Assembly (NCBI RefSeq): GCF_014648635.1
Contig: NZ_BMRM01000015.1
Span: 62,001 to 126,000, forward strand
Length of the DNA: 64,000 nucleotides
Reading direction: 5' to 3'
Source of the DNA: Streptomyces cinerochromogenes
GTDB taxonomy: Bacteria > Actinomycetota > Actinomycetes > Streptomycetales > Streptomycetaceae
In this document: piece after piece, positions 1 to 10,842 of the stretch
Numbering within the stretch: the first letter of the stretch is position 1
How the letters are laid out: every line of letters starts with the position of its first letter
Position numbers and translations under genes: made by a program
The notes under the pieces: model-generated
What the model saw: the letters and a program-made list of their open reading frames with translations, nothing else
What the model was told of the DNA's origin: nothing
The model's database searches: none

Positions 1-1
1 G

Positions 2-1954
2 CCGGAGATCCTGCGGGCGGTGCGCGGAGTGCTCCCGCGGGTGCCCGAGTGCCTGGCCGCGGGGCCCGGCTTCGCCGTCCACAGCTTTGTGGACGGCGCG
101 GTCCTCGCCGACGTCTGCGGTCCCGGCAAACCGGTCGACGGGCCGCTGCTGACGGAGCTGGCGGAGCTGCTCGCCGCCGTCGTCCAGGTCCGCGGCGGCG
201 CCCTGCCGCCCCTCCCGGCCCACTGGCCCGGCAACCACACCGACTCCCAGGGCTTCCTGCGCACCCTCGCCCACCTCGCCGACCAGCAGATCCGGCGGCC
301 CCACCAGCAGCGCTACGGCGGCCTGTTCACCGCCCTCGGCGTGCCCGAGGACGCCCTGGCGCGGTTCGCCGACCGGGTCCCGGCGATGACCCGGCGACCG
401 TTCGGGCTGCTCCACGGCGACCTGCACCGCGGCAACCTGGTCCTGCCGGCCGACGGCGGCCCGCCGCACTGCGTGGACTGGGAACTGGCGTGCTACGGCG
501 ACCCGTTGCACGACCTCGCCGTCCACCTGGTGCGCATGCGCTACCCCGAGCACCAGCGGCGCGAGGTCGTCGACGCCTGGGCCGAGGCCGTCCACCGGGT
601 ACGGCCCGCCGCCACCGCCGGGCTCTCCCGGGACCTGCGGCACTACCTCGCCTTCGAGCACGCCCAGTCCCTGTACGCCGACGTGATCCGGGCCGCCCGC
701 TCGCTGGAGCGGTCCTTCGGCCGGGAGCGGCTGGCGCGGGCGACGGCCGCCGTCCGGGACGCCCTGCGGGCCGCCGCCGGGCCGCTGCGGCTCGGCCGGG
801 TGCCGGAAGCGGACGAGATCGAGCGGATCCTGTTCCGCCGCGGGGCGTCGGGCAGTCCGGGCAGGCGGGTCATCGGCTGGACCCCGGACCGGCGCGTCCC
901 CGAGCACCCCGACTTCCCCCGCTCCGCGGTCGCCGACGCGCTGTTCCTGGAGGGCGCCGCCCCGGCCGGCCGGGTGTTCAAGGGGGCCGCGCACCTGAAC
1001 ACGGTGCTCCGGGTGCCCGGCACGCCGTTCCCGGTCGTCGTCCGCCGCGAGGCGACCGTCGTGCTGCGGCGCGAGACCGGCTTCCTCAGCGAGCACGCCG
1101 TGCTCCGGGCGATCGAGCGGTCCGGCGTGCCGGTGGCCGCGCCCCGGGTGCTGGCCCTGGGGGAGAGCCACGCGAGGGACCCCGGTCTGCCGTACCGCGC
1201 GGACCGCTTCGCCGTCCACACCTACGAGGGCGCCGCCGACCTCGGCCGCCGCCCCGAGCACCCGGTGCACGGCCTGCGGCCGCACGAGGCGGACTGCCTG
1301 GTCGACCAGCTGGCCGCGCTGACCCGGGTCGACCACGCCCCGCTCGACCCGCTCGGCGGACCGCCCCGCTTCTACGACTGGCTCAGCGACCAGCTCGTGG
1401 CCCTGGTCGCCGGCCTGCCCAGGGCGTCCCAGCAGCTGGCCCGCCTCCTCGGGCTGCCCGACACCCCCCGGCTGCGCGAGATCCTCGCCCGGCACCGGGT
1501 CACCCCCCGCGCCCCCGCCCTGCTGCACGGCGACCTCAACCCGTGGAACCTGGTGCGCCGCGACGACGGGCCGCCGCTCACCCTGATCGACTGGGAGATG
1601 GCGCTGGTCGGCGACCCGCTGTACGACCTGGTCCGGCACATGCACCTCACCCCGACCCGCCCGGAGATCCGGGACCGCATGTTCCGCCGCTGGGAGACCC
1701 GGCTGGACCCGCGCTTCACCCGGGGCTGGCAGCAGGACTGGCGGGTGTACCGCTGGACCGAGATCGTCCGCTCGGCCTACGTCGACCTCGACCGCCTGGT
1801 CACCGGGGCCGCCCTGGACGCGCCGAACGTGCGGCGCGCGGTGGAGTCGTACGCCATGACGCTGGCCGCGGCCACCGCCTCCCTGGGCCTGTCGTCCCGG
1901 CGGCGCGGCGGTCCGGACCTGGCCTGGCCGCCGGTGCCGGGCGGTGCTGCGTAG
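2..1954 (+). CDS. Tandem double-domain aminoglycoside-phosphotransferase-like protein (5' end cut by window)
   Basis: The frame is open to the window edge, so the true start lies upstream. Two complete kinase-like catalytic cores are visible in one chain: the first has the Brenner motif HGDLHRGN followed by a DWE metal-binding motif, the second has HGDLNPWN followed by IDWEMALVGDP. These are the catalytic Asp and the DFG-equivalent Asp of the APH/choline kinase fold, so both halves look catalytically intact. Family members phosphorylate small hydroxyl or amino substrates with ATP in the cytoplasm; the substrate cannot be read from the sequence. A duplication inside one polypeptide is unusual because most APH proteins have one such core of about 300 residues. 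The stop codon overlaps the likely promoter of the following TetR gene. Fold assignment is firm, function open. Confidence 0.85.
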   Translation, partial: PEILRAVRGVLPRVPECLAAGPGFAVHSFVDGAVLADVCGPGKPVDGPLLTELAELLAAVVQVRGGALPPLPAHWPGNHTDSQGFLRTLAHLADQQIRRPHQQRYGGLFTALGVPEDALARFADRVPAMTRRPFGLLHGDLHRGNLVLPADGGPPHCVDWELACYGDPLHDLAVHLVRMRYPEHQRREVVDAWAEAVHRVRPAATAGLSRDLRHYLAFEHAQSLYADVIRAARSLERSFGRERLARATAAVRDALRAAAGPLRLGRVPEADEIERILFRRGASGSPGRRVIGWTPDRRVPEHPDFPRSAVADALFLEGAAPAGRVFKGAAHLNTVLRVPGTPFPVVVRREATVVLRRETGFLSEHAVLRAIERSGVPVAAPRVLALGESHARDPGLPYRADRFAVHTYEGAADLGRRPEHPVHGLRPHEADCLVDQLAALTRVDHAPLDPLGGPPRFYDWLSDQLVALVAGLPRASQQLARLLGLPDTPRLREILARHRVTPRAPALLHGDLNPWNLVRRDDGPPLTLIDWEMALVGDPLYDLVRHMHLTPTRPEIRDRMFRRWETRLDPRFTRGWQQDWRVYRWTEIVRSAYVDLDRLVTGAALDAPNVRRAVESYAMTLAAATASLGLSSRRRGGPDLAWPPVPGGAA

Positions 1955-1957
1955 GCT
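1952..1957 (+). promoter_or_regulatory. Leaderless -10 element of the TetR gene
   Basis: TAGGCT lies six bases before the ATG at 1964, there is no Shine-Dalgarno sequence, and the element overlaps the preceding stop codon. This is the usual look of a leaderless streptomycete start. Confidence 0.5.
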
Positions 1958-1963
1958 CCCCCC

Positions 1964-2578
1964 ATGGGCGAGATGGGTCTGCGTGAGCGCAAGAAGCAGC
2001 GGATGTACCAGGACGTGTCGGACACCGCCGTACGGCTGTTCCTGGAGCGGGGCTTCGACGCGGTGTCCGTGGCGGAGGTCGCCGCCGCGGCCGGGATCTC
2101 CAAGCCGACCCTCTTCCGGTACTTCCCGGCCAAGGAGGACCTGGTCCTGCACCGGATCGCGGACCACGAGACGGAGGCCGCGCGGATCGTCGCGGGGGCG
2201 GCCGACCCGGTGGACGCGCTGCGCCGGAACTTCCTGGCCGGCCTGGACCGGCGCGACCCGGTCACCGGCCTGAACGACCACCCGGACGTGCTCGCCTTCC
2301 ACCGCCTGCTCTACGGCACCCCGTCCCTGGTGGCGCGGGCGTACGCGCATCAGGAGCGGTCGGAGGAGGCGCTGGCCGAGGCGCTCGGGGGCGGTCTCGA
2401 CGCGCGGCTGGCCGCCGGGCAGATCATCGCCGTCCAGCGGATCCTCGCCCAGGAGAACTGGCGGCGGATCGCGGCGGGGGAGCCGGTCGAGGAGGTGGCG
2501 CGGGACGCGGCGGGGGCGGCCGAGCGGGCGTTCCGGCGGCTGGCGGAGGGGCTCCCGGAGCTGAGGCCTTCCAAATGA
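1964..2578 (+). CDS. TetR family transcriptional regulator
   Basis: A 204-residue one-component repressor-type protein. The N-terminal helix-turn-helix is clear at about residues 12-58 (RLFLERGFDAVSVAEVAAAA, then GISKPTLFRYFPAKED), which is the standard TetR recognition helix pattern; the remaining all-helical part is the ligand-binding and dimer domain and gives no ligand clue. The start at 1964 is chosen because it follows a TAGGCT -10 element by six bases and gives the normal TetR N-terminus. The next gene begins 50 bp downstream on the same strand, with a perfect GTAAC-TGG-GTTAC palindrome at its promoter. That position suggests this regulator may control the HelR-type gene, but this is inference. 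Confidence 0.9.
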   Translation: MGEMGLRERKKQRMYQDVSDTAVRLFLERGFDAVSVAEVAAAAGISKPTLFRYFPAKEDLVLHRIADHETEAARIVAGAADPVDALRRNFLAGLDRRDPVTGLNDHPDVLAFHRLLYGTPSLVARAYAHQERSEEALAEALGGGLDARLAAGQIIAVQRILAQENWRRIAAGEPVEEVARDAAGAAERAFRRLAEGLPELRPSK

Positions 2579-2593
2579 GACTCGGTTAAAAAC

Positions 2594-2622
2594 GTAACTG
2601 GGTTACATTTCTGTCGTACGCT
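2594..2622 (+). promoter_or_regulatory. Palindromic operator-like site and leaderless promoter of helR
   Basis: GTAAC-TGG-GTTAC at 2594-2606 is a perfect inverted repeat. A TACGCT -10 element (2617-2622) stands six bases before the ATG, with no ribosome site. The palindrome falls where the -35 region should be, a good place for a repressor such as the TetR protein encoded just upstream. Confidence 0.5.
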
Positions 2623-2628
2623 GGCGGC

Positions 2629-4659
2629 ATGACGTCACTCGACTCCGCCCTGACGGACACCCTGCACACCGAGCGCGCCTACCACGACACCTGCCGTACG
2701 GCCCTCGCCGCGATGGTCGAGGGCGCCGCCGAACAGGTCGTCGTCGGCGAGGACGTCTCCGCCTCCGGAGCCGACGCCGAGGTGCTCGGATACCGGCTGC
2801 GCAGCCGGGCCAAGGCGATGCGCGAACTCCCGCCCGGCCCGCTGTTCTTCGGCCGCCTCGACTTCGCCGACGGCGACCCCGCGCACGGCGGGCAGAGCTA
2901 CCACGTCGGCCGGGTGCGGATCACCGAGGACCCGGCCGCCCCGCCGCTCGTCGTCGACTGGCGGGCCCCCGTCTCCCGCGCCTTCTACCAGGCCGGCGCC
3001 CGCGACCCGCAGGGCGTGGCGGTCCGGCGCCGGTTCGGCTGGGCGCCCGGCAGCCGGGGCGACTCCGCCGACCTCACCGGCCTGGAGGACGAGCACCTCG
3101 GCCGGGGCGAGAGCCGGACCAGCGACATCCTGGCCCGCGAGATCGAGCGGCCCCGCGTCGGCCCCATGCGGGACATCGCCGCCACCATCCAGCCCGAGCA
3201 GGACGACCTCGTCCGCGCCGGCCTCACCGACTCCGTGTGCGTGCAGGGCGCCCCCGGCACCGGCAAGACCGCCGTCGGCCTGCACCGCGCCGCCTACCTG
3301 CTCTACACCCATCCCAAGCGGCTGAAGCGCGCCGGCCTGCTGATCCTCGGCCCCAACCGCACCTTCCTCTCCTACATCGCCGAGGTGCTGCCCTCCCTCG
3401 GCGAGAGCGGCGTCCGGCAGTCCACCCTGCTGGACGAGATCGCCCGCCACCCCGCCACCGGCACCGACCCGCTGGAGACGGCGGCGGTCAAGCACGACCC
3501 GCGCATGGCCGAGGTGCTGCGCCGGGCGCTGTACGCGCGCGTGGGCACCGCCGGCGTCGGCGACCTCGCCGTACCCGACGGGTCGTACCGCTGGCGGGTG
3601 CCCGCCGGCGAACTCGCCGACCTCGTGGCCGAGGTGCGCGCCGAGGAGCCGCCGTACGCCGTCGGACGGGAGCGGGTGCGCACCCGGGTGGTACGGCGGC
3701 TGCGGGACCAGGCCGAGCGGCGCTCCGGGGTGCTGCCCGCCTCCTGGACGCGACGCGTCGAGCGCTGCCGGCCGCTGACCGCACAGCTCGACGCGGTCTG
3801 GCCGAAGGTCCGTCCGGAGGAGGTCCTCGCCGAACTCCTCACCGACGCCGAGGCGTTGGCCCGCGCGGCCGACGGCCTGCTGGACCCCGACGAGCAGGCG
3901 GCACTGCTCTGGCCCCGCCCGCCGCGCTCGCACAAGTCGGCCCGCTGGTCGGCCGCCGACCTGGTCCTGCTGGACGAACTCGCCGGACTCGTCGAACACC
4001 CCGAGGGCTACGGCCACCTCGTCGTGGACGAGGCGCAGGACCTCTCGCCGATGGAGTGCCGGGCCATCGCCCGCCGGGCCGCGTTCGGCTCGCTGACCGT
4101 CCTCGGCGACCTCGCCCAGGGCACCACCCCGTGGGCCGCCCGCGACTGGTCCGTGCAGCTGCGCCACCTCGGCCGGCCGGACGCGGCCGTGGTGCCGCTG
4201 ACCACCGGGTTCCGGGTGCCGGCGGCCGTGCTGGAGCCGGCCAACCGGCTGCTCGCCCGCCTCGACGTCGCCGTACCCCCCGCCACCTCCCTGCGCACCG
4301 ACGGCGAGCTGACCCTCCGGCCCACCGAGGACCTGCTCGCCACCACCGTGACCGCCGTGCGCGAGGCCCTCGCCGGGGAGGGGTCGGTCGGGGTCGTCAC
4401 GGCCGACGCGGACACCGACCGGGTGCGGGAGGCACTCGACCGGGCCGGCCTGCACCCGGCCGGCCCCGACACGCTCGGCGCCCGCCTGGCCGTCGTCCCC
4501 GCGAGCGTGGTCAAGGGCCTGGAGTACGACCACGTCGTCGCCGTCGAGCCGGCCGCCGTCGTCGAGGCGGAGGAGCGGGGCGCGCACCGGCTGTACGTGG
4601 TGCTGACCCGGGCGGTGTCCCGGCTGGACGTCGTCCACAGCCGGCCGCTGCCGTTCTGA
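2629..4659 (+). CDS. helR: HelR/HelD-type RNA polymerase recycling ATPase (UvrD-like superfamily 1)
   Basis: A 676-residue superfamily 1 helicase-like ATPase. The N-terminal 100 residues hold the helical region and the VVDWRAPVSRAFYQA motif typical of the HelD/HelR group. The Walker A loop GAPGTGKTAVGLHRAAYLLY is at about residues 207-226, Walker B VVDEAQD near 464, and the C-terminal UvrD-like motifs VKGLEYDHVV and YVVLTRA near the end. Proteins of this family remove stalled RNA polymerase from DNA; the actinobacterial HelR branch can displace rifamycin-bound polymerase and give resistance. The TetR gene 50 bp upstream and the palindrome in its promoter suggest induced expression. I do not see the rifamycin-associated element described for other helR genes. 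It could instead be a general HelD paralogue. Confidence 0.75.
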   Translation: MTSLDSALTDTLHTERAYHDTCRTALAAMVEGAAEQVVVGEDVSASGADAEVLGYRLRSRAKAMRELPPGPLFFGRLDFADGDPAHGGQSYHVGRVRITEDPAAPPLVVDWRAPVSRAFYQAGARDPQGVAVRRRFGWAPGSRGDSADLTGLEDEHLGRGESRTSDILAREIERPRVGPMRDIAATIQPEQDDLVRAGLTDSVCVQGAPGTGKTAVGLHRAAYLLYTHPKRLKRAGLLILGPNRTFLSYIAEVLPSLGESGVRQSTLLDEIARHPATGTDPLETAAVKHDPRMAEVLRRALYARVGTAGVGDLAVPDGSYRWRVPAGELADLVAEVRAEEPPYAVGRERVRTRVVRRLRDQAERRSGVLPASWTRRVERCRPLTAQLDAVWPKVRPEEVLAELLTDAEALARAADGLLDPDEQAALLWPRPPRSHKSARWSAADLVLLDELAGLVEHPEGYGHLVVDEAQDLSPMECRAIARRAAFGSLTVLGDLAQGTTPWAARDWSVQLRHLGRPDAAVVPLTTGFRVPAAVLEPANRLLARLDVAVPPATSLRTDGELTLRPTEDLLATTVTAVREALAGEGSVGVVTADADTDRVREALDRAGLHPAGPDTLGARLAVVPASVVKGLEYDHVVAVEPAAVVEAEERGAHRLYVVLTRAVSRLDVVHSRPLPF

Positions 4660-4710
4660 CCGGGGGCGGGGGCCTGGACGGGCGGTGCTCCGGGGGCGAA
4701 CCTGTGGCTG

Positions 4711-5208
4711 ATGCTGCTCTTCCTCGACGTGGACGGTCCGCTCATCCCCTTCGGGGCGGCGGACCGCGCCTACCCCCTGTACGACGGCCCCCCGGTGCCC
4801 GCCGCCGACCACCCGCTGCTGGCCCGCGTCGACCCGGCGCTGGGCCCCCGGCTGACGGCGCTGGGCTGCGAGCTGGTGTGGGCCACGACCTGGATGGACG
4901 ACGCCAACGACTGCCTCGCGCCGTGGCTGGGGCTGCCGCCGCTGCCGGTCGTGCGGTGGCCCGACGCCGACCAACGGCCGGGCCTGCTGCACTGGAAGAC
5001 CCGGCCGCTGGCCGGCTGGGCGGCGGGCCGGCCCTTCGTCTGGGTGGACGACGAGCTCACCGAGGCCGACCGCGCCTGGATCGCCGTCCGCCACCCGGCC
5101 CCGGCCCTCCTGCACCGCGTCGACCACCGGTACGGCCTGACGGAGGCCGACTTCGCGGTGCTTCAGGAGTGGCTGGAAGCGCTCGGACGGGGGCGGGGCC
5201 GTGTCTGA
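4711..5208 (+). CDS. Small HAD-like protein (HAD domain of Swiss-Army-Knife RNA repair type)
   Basis: A 165-residue single-domain protein. It begins with LLFLDVDGPLIPF, the HAD motif I DxDG, and has WATTWMDDAN (motif II, T/S-W region), a Lys in HWKTRPL (motif III position) and FVWVDDELTEAD (motif IV DD). This set is typical of the short HAD domains seen alone in many actinobacteria and fused in Swiss-Army-Knife RNA repair proteins. It is probably a phosphatase acting on a nucleic-acid end or small phosphoester, but no partner is nearby. It sits 51 bp after the helicase gene on the same strand and may be co-transcribed. The family assignment is good; the substrate is unknown. Confidence 0.7.
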   Translation: MLLFLDVDGPLIPFGAADRAYPLYDGPPVPAADHPLLARVDPALGPRLTALGCELVWATTWMDDANDCLAPWLGLPPLPVVRWPDADQRPGLLHWKTRPLAGWAAGRPFVWVDDELTEADRAWIAVRHPAPALLHRVDHRYGLTEADFAVLQEWLEALGRGRGRV

Positions 5209-5345
5209 CGCGCGGCGGTACGGACGGGTGCGGGCGGCCACGCGGCGGATGCGCGGCGGCACGGGGGCGAGCGCCACGACGTGCCCGCGGCCGGCGGTGG
5301 TCCGCGGCCCGACGACGCGGCGCCGCCCGCCCGGCCCGCCGCGCG

Positions 5346-7715
<2,370 letters not shown>

Positions 7716-7794
7716 GCGCGCCACGGTAGCGGCGGCCGCCCCGCGACGGCTTCTCCGTTCCTGACCCTCTTCACCGCGCGGCCGCGACACACTC

Positions 7795-7815
7795 TTGCAA
7801 GCGGGATGCTTGCAA
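7795..7815. promoter_or_regulatory. Perfect inverted repeat TTGCAAGC-N5-GCTTGCAA
   Basis: Two eight-base arms separated by five bases lie in the divergent promoter region between the UvrA-like gene and the XRE regulator, 30 bp before the XRE start. Each arm holds the self-complementary TTGCAA. The size and position fit an operator bound by the XRE dimer for autoregulation. Confidence 0.55.
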
Positions 7816-7845
7816 TTGTTAGCGAAGGTGGGGCATGGTGGAGGC

Positions 7846-8334
7846 ATGGCATCACTGAACGTCGGCAATCTCGGTGAGTACCTGCGCGAGCAGCGGCGCA
7901 ACGCCCAGCTGTCGCTGCGGCAGCTCGCCGACGCCGCCGGGGTGTCCAATCCCTACCTGAGCCAGATCGAGCGCGGGCTGCGCAAGCCCAGCGCGGAGGT
8001 GCTCCAGCAGGTCGCCAAGGCCCTGCGCATCTCCGCCGAGACCCTGTACGTCCGCGCCGGCATCCTCGACGCCGAGCGGGGCCGGGACGAGGTGGAGACG
8101 CGCGCCGTCATCCTCGCCGACCCCACGCTCAACGAGCGGCAGAAGCAGGTGCTGCTCCAGATCTACGAGTCCTTCCGCAAGGAGAACGGATTCGGGACCG
8201 GCGAGCCTGCCGAGGACGACGGGCCGGGGCACGGGAGTGTGGACCAGGGGACCGGTGGCGGCAGCCGTACGGCCGGCGCGGGTGATGCCGCCGGAAGTGA
8301 CACGGACGCCGGCCCGCGGCGGACGGCCGGCTGA
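7846..8334 (+). CDS. XRE family DNA-binding regulator
   Basis: A 162-residue protein with an N-terminal XRE/Cro helix-turn-helix at about residues 8-65 (LGEYLREQRRNAQLSLRQLA, then GVSNPYLSQIERGLRKPS), followed by a short charged helix and a low-complexity Gly/Asp/Thr tail of about 45 residues that looks disordered. The start at 7846 is preceded by GTGGAGGC and removes an upstream stretch that overlaps the inverted repeat. The next genes on the same strand encode an HbhA-like protein and a DUF2516 membrane protein, a combination often seen together in streptomycetes. It probably regulates its own promoter through the TTGCAAGC repeat and perhaps the 81 bp-distant HbhA-like gene. Target genes are not known. 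Confidence 0.88.
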   Translation: MASLNVGNLGEYLREQRRNAQLSLRQLADAAGVSNPYLSQIERGLRKPSAEVLQQVAKALRISAETLYVRAGILDAERGRDEVETRAVILADPTLNERQKQVLLQIYESFRKENGFGTGEPAEDDGPGHGSVDQGTGGGSRTAGAGDAAGSDTDAGPRRTAG

Positions 8335-8415
8335 CGCCGGACCAGGGCACCGGACGCCCGCCGCGGACCACACCGACCCAGCCGAACGCGAATCCGATCC
8401 GGGAGGACCCTCACC

Positions 8416-9015
8416 ATGGCCATTACCGACGACCTGCGCAAGACCCTCAGCGACCCGACCCCGCTCTACTTCGCCGCCGGCACCGCCGACCTGGCGCTCC
8501 AGCAGGCCAAGAAGGTGCCGGCCCTGGTCGAGCAGCTCCGCGCCGAGGCCCCGGCCCGCATCGAGGCCGTGCGCAACACCGACCCGAAGGCCGTGCAGGA
8601 GAAGGCCGCCGCCCGCGCCAAGGAGGCGCAGGAGACCCTCCAGACCAAGGTCAACGAGTTCATCGGCACCCTCGACGTCGACCTGAAGAAGCTCGGCGAG
8701 ACCGCCCAGGACCTCGCCCTGCGCGGTGTCGGCGTCGCCGCCGAGTACGCCGTCAAGGCCCGCGAGACCTACGAGCGGGTCGCCGAGCACGGCGAACAGG
8801 CCGTGAAGACCTGGCGCGGCGAGGCCGCCGAGGAGATCGAGGACCTGGCCATCGTCGTCGAGGGCAAGCCCGAGCCGGTCGAGGCCAGGGACGACGAGCC
8901 GAAGCCGGCCGCGGTCCAGGCCGAGCCCGCCGAGGACAGGAAGCCCGCGGCGAAGAAGACCCCGGCCGCCCGCAAGGCCACCACCACGAAGAAGACGGCG
9001 CCGCCGGCCAAGTGA
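8416..9015 (+). CDS. HbhA-like (heparin-binding haemagglutinin-type) helical protein
   Basis: A 199-residue, mostly helical protein rich in Ala, Glu and Lys. The first 150 residues read as long amphipathic or coiled-coil helices, and the last 40 residues are a Lys/Ala/Pro tail (AAKKTPAARK, TTTKKTAPPAK). This layout matches mycobacterial HbhA, where the basic tail binds heparan sulfate or membranes. In saprophytic streptomycetes the role is more likely in membrane or lipid-domain binding during growth, or nucleic acid contact through the histone-like tail. No signal peptide is visible. It starts with a clear GGGAGG ribosome site (GGGAGGACCCTCACC before ATG) and lies between an XRE regulator and a DUF2516 membrane protein. 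Confidence 0.75.
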   Translation: MAITDDLRKTLSDPTPLYFAAGTADLALQQAKKVPALVEQLRAEAPARIEAVRNTDPKAVQEKAAARAKEAQETLQTKVNEFIGTLDVDLKKLGETAQDLALRGVGVAAEYAVKARETYERVAEHGEQAVKTWRGEAAEEIEDLAIVVEGKPEPVEARDDEPKPAAVQAEPAEDRKPAAKKTPAARKATTTKKTAPPAK

Positions 9016-9124
9016 CCATGGCCGGCGAGAAGGGTCCGGGCCGGGCACCTTTGGGGTGTCCGGCCCGTTCTATGGGTACGGTGGCGGCGTAGCAGGGTTC
9101 GGCGATCAACGGGCGGTGGGCAGC

Positions 9125-9469
9125 ATGCTGATGTTGGGCTTCGCGGGGTTCATGGGCATCCTGAAGATCATTCTGATGGCCATCTCCGCGTTCGGGCTGT
9201 TCGACGCCGCCTTCCGGCGCGAGGACGCCTTCCGCGCGGCCGACAAGCAGAACAAGGTCTTCTGGCTGATCATCCTCGGCATCGCGCTCGTGGTCAGCTA
9301 CCTGTTCTCGATCCTGTCCATCCTGCCCATCGCCGGCGCCGTCGCGAGCATCGTGTACATCGTGGACGTGCGCCCCGCCCTCCAGCAGGTCGGCGGCGGC
9401 CGCGGCTGGGGGCGGCGGCGGGGCAGCAGCAGCGACGGCCCGTACGGACCGTGGAACGGCGGTCGCTGA
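9125..9469 (+). CDS. DUF2516 family small membrane protein
   Basis: A 114-residue protein with three predicted membrane segments: MLMLGFAGFMGILKIILMAI, then FWLIILGIALVVSYLFSILS and LPIAGAVASIVYIVDV. Between segments one and two is the charged loop FRREDAFRAADKQNK typical of DUF2516. The tail is Gly/Arg-rich and cytoplasmic-like. The ATG at 9125 is preferred over an upstream GTG because the region before it is not protein-like and the chosen start gives a normal first transmembrane helix. The function of the family is not known. It is regularly found after HbhA-like genes, so a shared envelope role is plausible. Confidence 0.8.
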   Translation: MLMLGFAGFMGILKIILMAISAFGLFDAAFRREDAFRAADKQNKVFWLIILGIALVVSYLFSILSILPIAGAVASIVYIVDVRPALQQVGGGRGWGRRRGSSSDGPYGPWNGGR

Positions 9470-9474
9470 GGACA

Positions 9475-9527
9475 CCCCGAAGGCGGGGCGCGGGGCGGCG
9501 GCCGCCGAGAGCACCCCGTGAGCGGGG
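9475..9527. terminator. Pair of short hairpins between convergent genes
   Basis: Two similar GC-rich hairpins (CCCCG-N4-CGGGG at 9475-9488 and again at 9514-9527) lie between the convergent DUF2516 and phosphatase genes. They are weak but well placed for bidirectional termination. Confidence 0.35.
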
Positions 9528-9540
9528 CGGCGGGAACCCG

Positions 9541-10842
9541 CTACGGCGCCCGGTCCAGCAGGACCACCGCCACGTCGTCCGTCAGCTCGCCGCCGTTCAG
9601 CTCGCGCACCTCGTGGACCGCGGCCCGCAGCAGTTCCTCGCCCCGCAGCCCCTCGGAGAGCTGCCGGCGGATCAGCTCCACCATGCCGTCCTGGCCCAGG
9701 CGCTCGCCGTCCTCGCCGACCCGGCCCTCGATCAGGCCGTCGGTGTAGAGCATCAGGCTCCACTCGGCGCCCAGCTCCACCTGCATCCGCGGCCAGCGGG
9801 CGCCGGGCAGCAGGCCGAGCGCGGGGCCGTTGTTGTCGTAGGGCAGCAGCCGCGCGGGGCGGCCGGGGCGGGCGATCAGCGGGGCCGGGTGGCCGGCCAG
9901 GCACAGGCCCGCCCGGCGGCCGTCGGGGGCGATGTCCACCGTGCACAGCGTCGCGAAGATCTCCTCGTCGGCGCGCTCGTGCTCCAGCACCTGCTGCAGG
10001 GTGTTCAGTAGCTCGTCCCCGCACAGCCCGGCCAGGGTCAGCGCCCGCCAGGCGATGCGCAGCTCCACGCCGAGCGCGGCCTCGTCCGGGCCGTGCCCGC
10101 AGACGTCGCCGATCATGGCGTGCACGGTGCCGTCGGGGGTGCGTACGGCGTCGTAGAAGTCGCCGCCGAGCAGCGCCCGGGACCGGCCGGGGCGGTAGCG
10201 CGCGGCGAAGCGCAGCTGGGAGCCCTCCAGCAGCGGGGTGGGCAGCAGACCGCGCTCCAGCCGGCGGTTCTCCTGCGCGCGCAGCCGGCCCTCGGCGAGC
10301 CGCCGCTCGGCCGTGTCGGAGCGCTTGCGCTCCACCGCGTACCGGATGGCACGGCTGAGCAGCCGGCCGTCCAGCTCGTCCCGGAAGAGGTAGTCCTGCG
10401 CGCCCACGCGCACGGCCTCGGCGCCGCGCTCGGCGTCGCCGGAGGCGGTCAGCGCGAGCACGGCGTGCCGGGGCGCGAGCTGGAGGACGTGCCGCAGCAC
10501 GGCCAGCTCGTCGTCGGTGTCGCTGCCGCCGGGCGCGGAGAGCGCCAGGTCCAGCAGGATGCAGTGGACGTCGTCGGTGAGCAGCCGCTCGGCCTCGGTG
10601 AGGTTGCGGGCGGTGCGGACGCGGATCGGCTTGCCGGCCGAGTCCAGCAGGTCGGGCACGATCGGCGAGCCGGCCGGATCGTCCTCGATCAGCAGCAGGG
10701 TGAGAGTGGCGCCGGTGCCGTTCACGGCCGTGGCGTCGCGGTGGGCCTCTTCCTTGAGGGGGCCGCCCACGGTGCGGGCGGCCTGCGCCTGACCACTCTC
10801 CACGGCCGGGATCGCTCTCTGCCGCGGTACGGGTACGGGCAT
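9541..10842 (-). CDS. Receiver-domain SpoIIE/PP2C-type serine phosphatase
   Basis: A 433-residue protein. Residues 45-170 form a response-regulator receiver (TLLLIEDDPAG with the acidic pair, ILLDLALS with the phospho-acceptor Asp, ALTASGD, and QDYLFRDE at the Lys position, where the usual Lys is absent). A short helical linker (ERKRSDTAERRLAEGR) leads to a PP2C-like domain with GGDFYDA, MIGDVCGHG, AGHPAPL and LTDDVAVVLL, the metal-binding motifs of RsbU/SpoIIE phosphatases. Such proteins dephosphorylate anti-anti-sigma factors and so feed sigma-B-like stress pathways. The start at 10842 has GGAAGGA upstream. No histidine kinase or anti-sigma partner is in the neighbourhood, so the receiver may be driven by an orphan kinase. 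Confidence 0.88.
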   Translation of the reverse strand: MPVPVPRQRAIPAVESGQAQAARTVGGPLKEEAHRDATAVNGTGATLTLLLIEDDPAGSPIVPDLLDSAGKPIRVRTARNLTEAERLLTDDVHCILLDLALSAPGGSDTDDELAVLRHVLQLAPRHAVLALTASGDAERGAEAVRVGAQDYLFRDELDGRLLSRAIRYAVERKRSDTAERRLAEGRLRAQENRRLERGLLPTPLLEGSQLRFAARYRPGRSRALLGGDFYDAVRTPDGTVHAMIGDVCGHGPDEAALGVELRIAWRALTLAGLCGDELLNTLQQVLEHERADEEIFATLCTVDIAPDGRRAGLCLAGHPAPLIARPGRPARLLPYDNNGPALGLLPGARWPRMQVELGAEWSLMLYTDGLIEGRVGEDGERLGQDGMVELIRRQLSEGLRGEELLRAAVHEVRELNGGELTDDVAVVLLDRAP

